Shown here piece by piece: positions 1 to 8,061 of a stretch of 64,000 bases of DNA (positions are counted from its first letter, which is position 1; each line of letters starts with the position of its first letter). The stretch comes from Saccharopolyspora rosea. GTDB lineage: Bacteria; Actinomycetota; Actinomycetes; Mycobacteriales; Pseudonocardiaceae. The translations under genes and the position numbers were made by a program. The stretch spans positions 558,001 to 622,000 of the forward strand of contig NZ_CP102826.1 of assembly GCF_025643595.1 (NCBI RefSeq). Reading direction: 5' to 3'. Under the pieces are notes generated by a model. That model did no database searches. It was not told the origin of the DNA and saw only the letters and a program-made list of their open reading frames with translations.

Positions 1-59
1 CTGGTGAGGGCGAGCAGGTCGGTGGCTTCCCGGGTGGGGAGCAGACGTGGGACGGCCAT
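1..59 (-). CDS. Acyl-CoA dehydrogenase, N-terminus only (runs off the left edge)
   Basis: Reading leftward from the ATG at 59-57 gives MAVPRLLPTREATDLLALT. This matches the usual opening of actinobacterial acyl-CoA dehydrogenases (RLLPTxEAxDLLALTR). Only 19 codons lie in the window, so no catalytic residue can be checked. It diverges from the TetR-type gene at 181, and the 120-bp gap between them carries a palindrome (99-116). That layout suggests a fatty-acid or other acyl-CoA oxidation gene under TetR control. The identification rests on a short N-terminal match. Confidence 0.6.
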   Translation of the reverse strand, partial: MAVPRLLPTREATDLLALT

Positions 60-98
60 GGCGGATCGCGCTCCTGGTGGTGTGCCGGTCAACACAGC

Positions 99-116
99 AA
101 TACTGCACCCAGTACT
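99..116. promoter_or_regulatory. Candidate TetR operator
   Basis: AATACTG-CACC-CAGTACT is an inverted repeat with 6 of 7 arm positions matching. It lies in the divergent gap between the acyl-CoA dehydrogenase start (59) and the TetR start (181). Size and symmetry fit a TetR-family site. Binding by the adjacent regulator is inferred. Confidence 0.5.
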
Positions 117-180
117 ACAGGACGGACAAGAGTACCGGGACGGGCACGGGGAGCCCGCGCGGCTGTGGCAGGCTCGAACG

Positions 181-801
181 GTGACCACGTCCGATCTCTC
201 CCGCCGCAGACCCGTGAACGCGCGGCGCGCCGAGCTGCTGGACCGGCTCCGCGACCTGTTCCTCGCGGAGGGCTTCGCGCACTTCACGCTGGACGAGCTG
301 GCCGCGCGGCTGCACTGCTCGAAGTCCACGCTGTACACGCTGGCCGACAGCAAGGAGCAGCTGGCGGTGCGCGTGGTGGCGCACTACTTCAAGTCCGCGA
401 CCGAGGCGATCGAACGGCAGGTCGCCGAGGTCGACGACGTGCGCGAGCGGGTCCGGGTCTACCTGGCGGCCGCGGCCGAGGAGCTGCGCCCGGCCTCGCG
501 GGAGTTCATCGACGACATGGGCGCCAACTTCGCCACCCGCTCGACCTACGAGGCCAACGCGCACGCCGCCGCCGACCGCATCCGCGGCTACATCGCCGAG
601 GGCGTGCGCCTCGGGGTGTTCCGCGAGGTCCACGCGGCGCTGGTCGGGGAGATGGTCGGGCGCACCGTCGTCGGCATCCAGCGCGGGGAGATCGGCGAGC
701 GCACCGGGTTGTCGGACGCCGAGGCGTTCGCGGCGTTGTCGCAGTTCCTGCTCGGCGGGCTGACCGGCGAGCGGGCACCGAGGGAAGCGGAGGAGAAGTG
801 A
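181..801 (+). CDS. TetR-family transcriptional regulator
   Basis: The product is 206 residues. A typical TetR N-terminal helix-turn-helix is visible (FTLDELAARLHCSKSTLYT, about residues 31-49), followed by the conserved hydrophobic region SKEQLAVRVVAHYF and an all-helical C-terminal ligand-binding half with no recognised signature. The GTG at 181 was chosen because the reading frame upstream of it is low-complexity and crosses the operator-like palindrome at 99-116. The gene diverges from an acyl-CoA dehydrogenase and overlaps the downstream sugar kinase (GTGA at 798-801). It probably represses the dehydrogenase and perhaps itself. The ligand is unknown, but acyl-CoA is a reasonable guess from context. 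Confidence 0.85.
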   Translation: MTTSDLSRRRPVNARRAELLDRLRDLFLAEGFAHFTLDELAARLHCSKSTLYTLADSKEQLAVRVVAHYFKSATEAIERQVAEVDDVRERVRVYLAAAAEELRPASREFIDDMGANFATRSTYEANAHAAADRIRGYIAEGVRLGVFREVHAALVGEMVGRTVVGIQRGEIGERTGLSDAEAFAALSQFLLGGLTGERAPREAEEK

Positions 802-1727
802 TCGTCATCGGCGGCGAGGCGCTCGTCGACCTCGTTCCGGATTCGTCCACTGCGGACGGTGAACTCGGCCCGCTGCACCCGAGGCTCGGCGGCGGCCCGT
901 ACAACGTCGCGATCGCGTTGGGGCGACTGGGAATCCCCGTCGGCTTCCACGCCCGGCTGTCCACCGACCAGTTCGGCGACAAGCAGTTCGAACGGCTCAA
1001 GCGGTCCGATGTGGACGTGAGCCTGGTGCGGCGCGGCCCGGAGCCCACCACGCTGGCGGTGGTCGGGCTCGGCGAGGACGGCTCGGCGCGCTACAGCTTC
1101 CACACCGAGGGCACCGCCGCCTTCGCCGTTACCGACCAGGAGTTCCCCCCGGACACCGCGGCGGTGTGCCTGGGCACGCTGGGCATGGCCGTGGAACCCG
1201 CGGCGAGCGTCTACGAGGCGGTGCTGTTCCGGGAGTCCGGCCTGGGCCGGTTCGTGGCGCTGGACCCGAACATCCGGACGGATCTCATCGCCGACCGGGA
1301 CGCCTACCGGCGGCGTTTCGAGTCCTGGCTGCCCGCGCTCGGCCTGCTCAAGGTGTCCGAGGAGGACGCCGCGTGGCTGGCCGACGGCACCGACGTGCTC
1401 GGCGCGGCGCGGGACTGGCAGCGGCGCGGCCCGGCCGCCGTGGTGCTCACCCGCGGCGCCGCCGGGATGGCGGCGGTGGCCGGCGACGACGTCGTCGAGG
1501 TGCCCGGTGTGCGGGCCGAGGTCGTCGACACCATCGGGGCAGGTGACACCGTGCAGGCCGCGCTGCTGGCCTGGCTGCACCGCCGCGGCGCGCTGTCCGC
1601 GGACGCGGTGCGCCGCCTGTCCCGGCAGGAGTGGGAGGAGGCGTTGCGCTTCGCCGCCTCGGCCGCCGCCGTCACGGTCTCCCGGGCGGGCGCCGAACCG
1701 CCGTGGGCCGCCGAGTTGGAGCCCTGA
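798..1727 (+). CDS. PfkB-family carbohydrate kinase (fructokinase-like)
   Basis: The 309-residue product has the ribokinase/PfkB layout. The N-terminal strand is VIVIGGEALVDLVP, the substrate loop is LGGGPYNVAIALGRLG, and the C-terminal anion-hole motif is DTIGAGDTVQAALLAWL, in which the Asp of GAGD is the catalytic base. Such enzymes phosphorylate a sugar using ATP in the cytoplasm. The opening is most like fructokinases, but the sugar cannot be fixed from sequence. The GTG start overlaps the stop of the TetR gene (GTGA), so the two are probably translated together. No transporter or other sugar gene is adjacent. Confidence 0.85.
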   Translation: MIVIGGEALVDLVPDSSTADGELGPLHPRLGGGPYNVAIALGRLGIPVGFHARLSTDQFGDKQFERLKRSDVDVSLVRRGPEPTTLAVVGLGEDGSARYSFHTEGTAAFAVTDQEFPPDTAAVCLGTLGMAVEPAASVYEAVLFRESGLGRFVALDPNIRTDLIADRDAYRRRFESWLPALGLLKVSEEDAAWLADGTDVLGAARDWQRRGPAAVVLTRGAAGMAAVAGDDVVEVPGVRAEVVDTIGAGDTVQAALLAWLHRRGALSADAVRRLSRQEWEEALRFAASAAAVTVSRAGAEPPWAAELEP

Positions 1728-2100
1728 CCACCGGCGGGGTGCGGGAGTGCACCCTGTGAGCTCAACCGCTCCTCCTACCGGGGGACCAACCGGGGTTAGC
1801 CCGTTCGGGTGGGTGCGGTCGTCACGATGACGGTCCTGTCCGGTTTCGGAGCGTCGAGAACCGGGCGCGCGGACCGCGCTGATGTGATGTGATCGTGGTC
1901 CCACCTGCCAAAAAGCCGAAACGCGGTTGCTGCGCGAGCACCCCACCGCGGTCTAGCGTGACTACTGACAGGACCCCAACGGGGTGGTGCTGCGGTGGGT
2001 CGGACACCCCGGCCGCGCGCGGGCGACAACGCAGCCCAGCCGACCGGCTCGGCAAGTCGTCGGCGACAGTGCTACCCCGACGAGCGCGAGAGGTTCCCGA
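1728..2100. promoter_or_regulatory. 373-bp upstream region of citrate synthase
   Basis: No coding sequence is convincing here. The segment holds the presumed gltA promoter; TCTAGCGTGACT near 1952-1963 is a possible -10 region. A small direct repeat TGATGTGATGTGATC lies at about 1879-1893. No clear operator was found. Confidence 0.3.
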
Positions 2101-3405
<1,305 letters not shown>

Positions 3406-3453
3406 ATCGAAACCTGAATCCAGTCGGAACGCCCGCTGTTCCGGCTCGCACCA

Positions 3454-3492
3454 CGGCCCCGGACCCCGCCCACTGCGGCGGACCCGGGGCCG
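3454..3492. terminator. Bidirectional hairpin terminator between gltA and the ABC permease
   Basis: CGGCCCCGG at 3454-3462 pairs with CCGGGGCCG at 3484-3492. An inner stem CCGCC/GGCGG (3466-3470 with 3477-3481) closes the loop. It lies between two convergent genes and has no T-tract, as is usual in actinomycetes. Confidence 0.65.
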
Positions 3493-3505
3493 ACTCGCGC
3501 GCGGG

Positions 3506-4684
3506 TCAGCCCGCGCGCAGCGCGTCCCGGAGCCGGACGCGGGCGCCGGTGCGCAGGACCGCGTTGGAGTAGATGCGGGCGCCGGTGCGCAGGACCAGCC
3601 CGATCGCCGCGAGCGTCAGGACGACGGACAGGGCGACCTCCCAGAGCGGGGCGACGCCCAGCGCGATGCGCATCGGCATGAGCACCGGCGAGAACAGCGG
3701 AACCAGGGAGAGGACTTCGGCCAGCGCGCTGTCCGGCGCGGCGGGCAGCACCGAGACGCCGATGACGAACGGCGCGACCAGCAGCATCGTCATCGGGCCC
3801 ACGACGCTCTGCAGGTCCTCCTGCCGGGAGACCAGCGAGGCGCCCGCCGCCATCAACGTCGCGTACAGCGCGAACCCGAGCAGGAACCAGGCGACCGTCC
3901 CGAGCAGGCTCCCGGACAACGCCCCCGAGGGCACCGAGAGCTTCCCGGACGCCGCGGCGCCGGTGGCGCCGACCGCGGTGATCACCACCAGCTGCAGCAG
4001 CGTCACCGCACCGATGCCGAGGACCTTGCCCGCCAGCAGCGGGGTCGGGCGGATCGTGGACAGCAGCAGTTCCACGACCCGGCTGGACTTCTCCTCGACC
4101 ACGCCCTGGGCGACCATGTTCCCGCCCATGAGCAGGAACATGTAGAGCAGCACACCGGAGACGATCGCGACGGCGAGCCGTTCCCCGCGCAGCGGGTCGG
4201 TGCTCTCCAGGCTGCGCACCGCCACATGCGCACCGGACGTCCGGGCCAGCACCTCGGACGGGTCCAGCCCGGCCCTGGTCATCTCGTCGTCGAGCGCCCG
4301 CTGCCGCAGCACGCCTTCCAACGCGCCGCGGAGCTTGTCGTCCGGCTCCTGCTTGAACACCAGCCGCACCGCGTCGGGGATCCCGGTGAGCAGCGCGTCC
4401 AGGTCGCCGTCGCGGACCAGCCGCTCCCCGGCGGCGGCGTCGGGGACCTGGCGCAGTTCGATCGGCTCGCCGAGCTGCGCCGACGCCACCTGGAGCTGCC
4501 GGGCGACGGCCATGTCCCCGGCGGGGACGCCGACCGCGGTCGACCCGCCCTGGCGGCCGAGGAACGTCATCAGTCCGATGTAGGCGGCCATGATGGCGAT
4601 GATCGACACGGTGCCCACGACGAACGCCCGGCTGCGCAGCCGGGTCAGCACCTCGCGCCGCGCGACGAGCAGGACGGAGTTCAT
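3506..4684 (-). CDS. ABC transporter permease (ABC-2/NatB type)
   Basis: The 392-residue product opens with LLVARREVLTRLRSRAFVVGTVSIIAIMAAYIG, the usual start of NatB-like ABC-2 permeases: one N-terminal membrane helix, a large extracytoplasmic loop (about residues 50-195), then five or six helices. VEEKSSRVVELLLSTIRPTPLLAGKVLGIG is the conserved block of that family. The start overlaps the stop of the ATPase gene (ATGA at 4681-4684), so the two are one transcription unit. NatAB-type exporters move sodium ions or small molecules outward. The substrate here cannot be told. Confidence 0.85.
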   Translation of the reverse strand: MNSVLLVARREVLTRLRSRAFVVGTVSIIAIMAAYIGLMTFLGRQGGSTAVGVPAGDMAVARQLQVASAQLGEPIELRQVPDAAAGERLVRDGDLDALLTGIPDAVRLVFKQEPDDKLRGALEGVLRQRALDDEMTRAGLDPSEVLARTSGAHVAVRSLESTDPLRGERLAVAIVSGVLLYMFLLMGGNMVAQGVVEEKSSRVVELLLSTIRPTPLLAGKVLGIGAVTLLQLVVITAVGATGAAASGKLSVPSGALSGSLLGTVAWFLLGFALYATLMAAGASLVSRQEDLQSVVGPMTMLLVAPFVIGVSVLPAAPDSALAEVLSLVPLFSPVLMPMRIALGVAPLWEVALSVVLTLAAIGLVLRTGARIYSNAVLRTGARVRLRDALRAG

Positions 4685-5592
4685 GCGGTGGGCTCCTCGG
4701 TGACGACGTTGCGGAACAGCTCGGTCAACGACGGGCGGCGCCGGGTGAACTCGCGGACCGCGCCGGCCGCCATCGCGGCCTTGAGCACCGCCTGGTCGTC
4801 GGCCCCGTCGGTCAGCCGCAGCGTGGTGCGCGTCCCCGCGACGGCCACGACGTCGACACCGGGCACGCCGTCGGCCCAGTCGGGCGCGGCGTCGGGCACG
4901 TCGACGAGGAGTTCGGCCGGTCCGGCGTCGCGCAGCTCGTCCACCGTCCCGCAGGCCACCATCCGTCCACTGCGGACGATGCCGACGCGGTCGCAGAGCC
5001 GCTGCACCAGGTCCAGCTGGTGGCTGGAGAACACCACGGGGACGCCGGATTCGCACTTCTCCCGCAGCACGCCGCTCATCACGTCGACCGCGACCGGGTC
5101 GAGCCCGGAGAACGGTTCGTCGAGCACCAGGACGACCGGATCGTGCACCAGCGCCGCGGCCAGCTGCACGCGCTGCTGGTTGCCGAGGCTGAGCTTCTGG
5201 ACCTCCTCGTCGCGCCGGGCGGCCAGGCCCAGCCGGTCGGTCCAGCGCAGCGCCGCGTCGCGGGCGTCCGCGCGGGACAGGCCGTGCAGCTCGCCCAGGT
5301 AGGCCAGTTGCTCGGCGACCTTCATCTTCGGGTAGAGGCCGCGTTCCTCGGGCATGTAGCCGATGCGGCGGCGGATCCGCAGGTCCAGGGGTGAGCCGTG
5401 CCAGCGGACCTCTCCGGAGTCGGCGGCGAGTACGCCGAGCGCGATGCGCATCGTCGTGGTCTTGCCCGCCCCGTTGCTGCCGACGAACCCGAACATCTCC
5501 CCGGCGCCCACCGCGAACGTCATCTCGCGCAATGCGACGACGTCCCCGTAGCGCTTGGAGATCCGGTCGATCTCCAGGCCGCGATCCGCCAC
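4681..5592 (-). CDS. ABC transporter ATP-binding protein (NatA type)
   Basis: The 303-residue ATPase carries Walker A GSNGAGKTTTMR, signature LSLGNQQRVQLAAAL, Walker B VLVLDEPFSGLD and a switch His (FSSHQLDLVQRL). The signature is LSLGN rather than LSGGQ, which is common in this subfamily. A C-terminal domain of about 80 residues with no known function follows. The GTG at 5592 was chosen because AAGGGGG lies just upstream, and the longer in-frame extension has no domain character. The gene is translationally coupled to the permease at 4684. Confidence 0.88.
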   Translation of the reverse strand: MADRGLEIDRISKRYGDVVALREMTFAVGAGEMFGFVGSNGAGKTTTMRIALGVLAADSGEVRWHGSPLDLRIRRRIGYMPEERGLYPKMKVAEQLAYLGELHGLSRADARDAALRWTDRLGLAARRDEEVQKLSLGNQQRVQLAAALVHDPVVLVLDEPFSGLDPVAVDVMSGVLREKCESGVPVVFSSHQLDLVQRLCDRVGIVRSGRMVACGTVDELRDAGPAELLVDVPDAAPDWADGVPGVDVVAVAGTRTTLRLTDGADDQAVLKAAMAAGAVREFTRRRPSLTELFRNVVTEEPTA

Positions 5593-5766
5593 GACGTTCC
5601 CCCTTCGGACGGCTGCGGCCCATTGTGCTCGGCGGATGCCCGGGAAACGGGCGTTTGGCGAAAGTTTCTCAGGGATCCGCCACCGGCACTGGCGCGCACC
5701 CGCGCACGAGGTGGGCATACATCAGGAGGGGCTTCCGCAGTCGAGACGGCCGCTGAGGTTCCGCTT

Positions 5767-5803
5767 CCGGCACCGCCTCGCACAACGAGTTCGAAGACAG
5801 GCT
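5767..5803 (-). repeat. Dispersed 3' element, copy 1 (after glpD)
   Basis: On the minus strand this reads AGCCTGTC, a 9-nt spacer, then GTTGTGCGAGGCGGTGCCGG. It starts 6 nt after the glpD stop. It matches the copies at 36925-36961 and 63215-63251 at most positions and lies in the same orientation relative to its upstream gene. See the finding on the dispersed element. Confidence 0.7.
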
Positions 5804-5809
5804 CTCAGC

Positions 5810-7402
5810 TCAGCCGTCGACGCCGCGCAGGGCCCGTTCCACCAGGTTCTCGACCGCGGGCAGCGCCGCCTCCCGCTCGGCGGCGACGAGGCCGACGCGG
5901 CAGCGGCGGTCGAGCACGTCGGCGGCGTCCAGCGCGCCCTCGTGGCGCACCGCCCACAGCACTTCCGCCGCGCTCAGCGGCAGTCCGGGCGCCACCGGCT
6001 CGGCCAGCTCGGCGTCGAGCTCGGCGAGCGCGGCCACCCGGGCCGCCTCGGTGCCGTACTTGGCGACCAGGCGCGGTTCGGCCTCGACGTCCGCGAGGTG
6101 GTCCCGGTCCGCCGCACCGACCAGCGCGATCGCGCGGGTGCGCGAGGGTCCGGCCGCCAGGCCGCGCGCCGCCACCGCGGCGTCGACGGCGTCGGCGGCC
6201 ATCCGGCGGTAGGTGGTGAGCTTGCCGCCGACGACCGTGACGACGCCGTCCGGCGAGGTCAGGACCGCGTGCCTGCGGGAGAGGTCCGCGGTGCCGCTCC
6301 CGCGCCGCCCGCCGCGCCCCGGCGGGTTCTCCAGCAGCGGGCGCAGCCCGGCGAACGACCCGAGCACGTGGCGGCGTTGCAGTGGACTCCCGAGCACGTC
6401 GCGGACCGCGCTCAACAGGAAGTCCACATCGGACTCCGGCACCTCGGGGACGGACGGGATCGGCCCCGGCACCGGCTCGTCGGTCAGCCCCAGCAGCGCC
6501 CGGCCGTCGGGCTGCGGGACGAGCAGCAGGAACCGGCCCGACTCCTCGGGGACCGGTGTCACCAGGGCCGTTCCCGAGAGCCCGGCGGCGTCCGCGTCGA
6601 CCACCAGGTGCGAACCCCGCGACGGGCGCAACCGCACCTCGCCGGCCAGCTCGCCGGCCCAGACGCCCGTCGCGTTCACCACCGCGCGGGCGCGCAGCCG
6701 CAGCTGCTCCCCGCTGGCCCGGTCCACCGCGTCGGCACCGCCCCCGTCGACGGCGTCGACCCGGACGCGGGTGAGGATCCGCGCGCCGAAGCCCGCTGCG
6801 GTGCGCGCCAGCGCGACGACCAGCCGCGCGTCGTCGACGAGCTGGCCGTCGAAGCCGAGCAGCCCGCCGCGCAACCCGGCGGCGCGGACGCCGGGCACCA
6901 GCGCGAGCGCTTCGGCGGCGGGAATCCGCCGCGGCGCCGGGAGCACGTCCGACGGGGTGCGCGCGCTGCGGCGCAGCGCGTCCCCGGCGTGCAGGCCCGC
7001 GGACAGCACCAGCTCGGAGCGCCGCGAGACGCCGCGGTGCAGCGGGATGAGCTGCGGAAGCGTGCGGACCAGGTGTGGTGCCGTGCGGGTCATCAGCACG
7101 CTGCGCTCCACCGCGCTTTCGCGGGCCAGCGCGACGTCGCCGTGCGCGAGGTACCGCAGGCCGCCGTGGACGAGCTTGCTGGACCAGCGGGACGTGCCCC
7201 AGGCGAGGTCCTCGGCTTCCACGAGCGCGACCGACAGGCCGCGCGCGGCGGCGTCCAACGCCACCCCGACGCCGGTCACACCGCCGCCCACGACGAGCAG
7301 GTCGACCGCTTCCTCGGCCACGGCGGACAGATCGGCGGTCCGCCGCGCGGCGTTGAGCGACGTGGCGCGCAGCGAACCGGCGGGCAGGGGAGTGGTGGTC
7401 AT
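5810..7402 (-). CDS. glpD: Glycerol-3-phosphate dehydrogenase, FAD-dependent
   Basis: The 530-residue product is a GlpD/GlpA-type flavoenzyme. The FAD-binding dinucleotide motif is DLLVVGGGVTGVGVALDAAARG (about residues 33-54). The family block WGTSRWSSKLVHGGLRYL follows, and the C-terminal half is the helical GlpD domain. It oxidises sn-glycerol-3-phosphate to dihydroxyacetone phosphate at the membrane, feeding electrons to quinones. A TetR regulator lies just upstream on the same strand, with an alkyl-DHAP-synthase-like enzyme diverging from that regulator. Both neighbours act on or near DHAP, so a role in glycerol or ether-lipid metabolism is plausible. Neither glpK nor glpF is nearby. Confidence 0.93.
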   Translation of the reverse strand: MTTTPLPAGSLRATSLNAARRTADLSAVAEEAVDLLVVGGGVTGVGVALDAAARGLSVALVEAEDLAWGTSRWSSKLVHGGLRYLAHGDVALARESAVERSVLMTRTAPHLVRTLPQLIPLHRGVSRRSELVLSAGLHAGDALRRSARTPSDVLPAPRRIPAAEALALVPGVRAAGLRGGLLGFDGQLVDDARLVVALARTAAGFGARILTRVRVDAVDGGGADAVDRASGEQLRLRARAVVNATGVWAGELAGEVRLRPSRGSHLVVDADAAGLSGTALVTPVPEESGRFLLLVPQPDGRALLGLTDEPVPGPIPSVPEVPESDVDFLLSAVRDVLGSPLQRRHVLGSFAGLRPLLENPPGRGGRRGSGTADLSRRHAVLTSPDGVVTVVGGKLTTYRRMAADAVDAAVAARGLAAGPSRTRAIALVGAADRDHLADVEAEPRLVAKYGTEAARVAALAELDAELAEPVAPGLPLSAAEVLWAVRHEGALDAADVLDRRCRVGLVAAEREAALPAVENLVERALRGVDG

Positions 7403-7427
7403 GGCGACTCCGGCGGGTCTGCGGTGG

Positions 7428-8045
7428 TCAGGGGGCGAGAGCGGCGTCGAGCATGCGGGCGAGTTCGTCGTTGAGGGCGGTGGGGTCGTCCTGGGCGGCG
7501 GGCACCGCAGACACCACGAAGGACTGGACCATGAGCAGCAGCGCCCGCGCCTGGACGGGCGGGTCGCCGGCGCGGATGGACTTGTCGGCGTGGCCGTGGG
7601 CGACGTGCTCCCGGAGGAACCCCTCGGCGGCGAGCTGGGTGCTGCCGAGGCGTTCGACGAGGTAGGGCAGCAGGAGCTCGGCGTCGGTGCGCAGCACCCG
7701 CCGCAGCAGCGGTGCCGACTGCAACAGCCGAACGGCGTGGACGGTGCCCGCGACCAGTCGTTCCCGGGCGCTGCCGTCGCCCGCCGCGTCCCGGGCCCGG
7801 TGCAGGATCGCGGTGAACTCGGCGGTGATCAGCGCGGTCACCAGGCTGTCCACGTCCGGGAACCTGCGGTACAGCGTCATCCGGCTGACACCCGCGCGGC
7901 GCGCGACGCCGGCGAGCGTGGTGCGCCGCAGGCCGTCGGCGAGGACGCATTCCCGGGCCGCTGCCAGCAGTTCCGCCTCCCCGACGCGGTTCGGCGCCGG
8001 GCGAGTGCTGTGACACTGCGGAGTGCTGTGACACTGCGAGGTCAT
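7428..8045 (-). CDS. TetR-family regulator of the glpD/flavoenzyme locus
   Basis: The 205-residue product has the TetR helix-turn-helix LAGVARRAGVSRMTLYRRFPDVDSLVTALI (about residues 44-73). No alternative start codon exists between the ATG at 8045 and the domain, so the first 14 codons include two copies of an 18-bp direct repeat (8003-8038). That repeat has operator-like symmetry. The gene's own ATG shares bases with a possible ATG of the divergent flavoenzyme gene (8044), so the promoters must lie inside one another's 5' coding regions or the transcripts are leaderless. It probably controls glpD, itself and the divergent gene. Confidence 0.85.
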   Translation of the reverse strand: MTSQCHSTPQCHSTRPAPNRVGEAELLAAARECVLADGLRRTTLAGVARRAGVSRMTLYRRFPDVDSLVTALITAEFTAILHRARDAAGDGSARERLVAGTVHAVRLLQSAPLLRRVLRTDAELLLPYLVERLGSTQLAAEGFLREHVAHGHADKSIRAGDPPVQARALLLMVQSFVVSAVPAAQDDPTALNDELARMLDAALAP

Positions 8046-8054
8046 GTGTAACAC
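8003..8054. promoter_or_regulatory. Three operator-like sites at the TetR/flavoenzyme divergent start
   Basis: GAGTGCTGTGACACTGCG occurs twice in perfect tandem (8003-8020 and 8021-8038). Each copy holds the inverted repeat AGTG-N6-CACT. A third related palindrome, GTGTAACAC (8046-8054), overlaps both start codons. Centre spacings are about 18 and 21 bp, close to two helical turns. Binding of the adjacent TetR protein is inferred. Confidence 0.5.
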
Positions 8055-8061
8055 TGTACTG

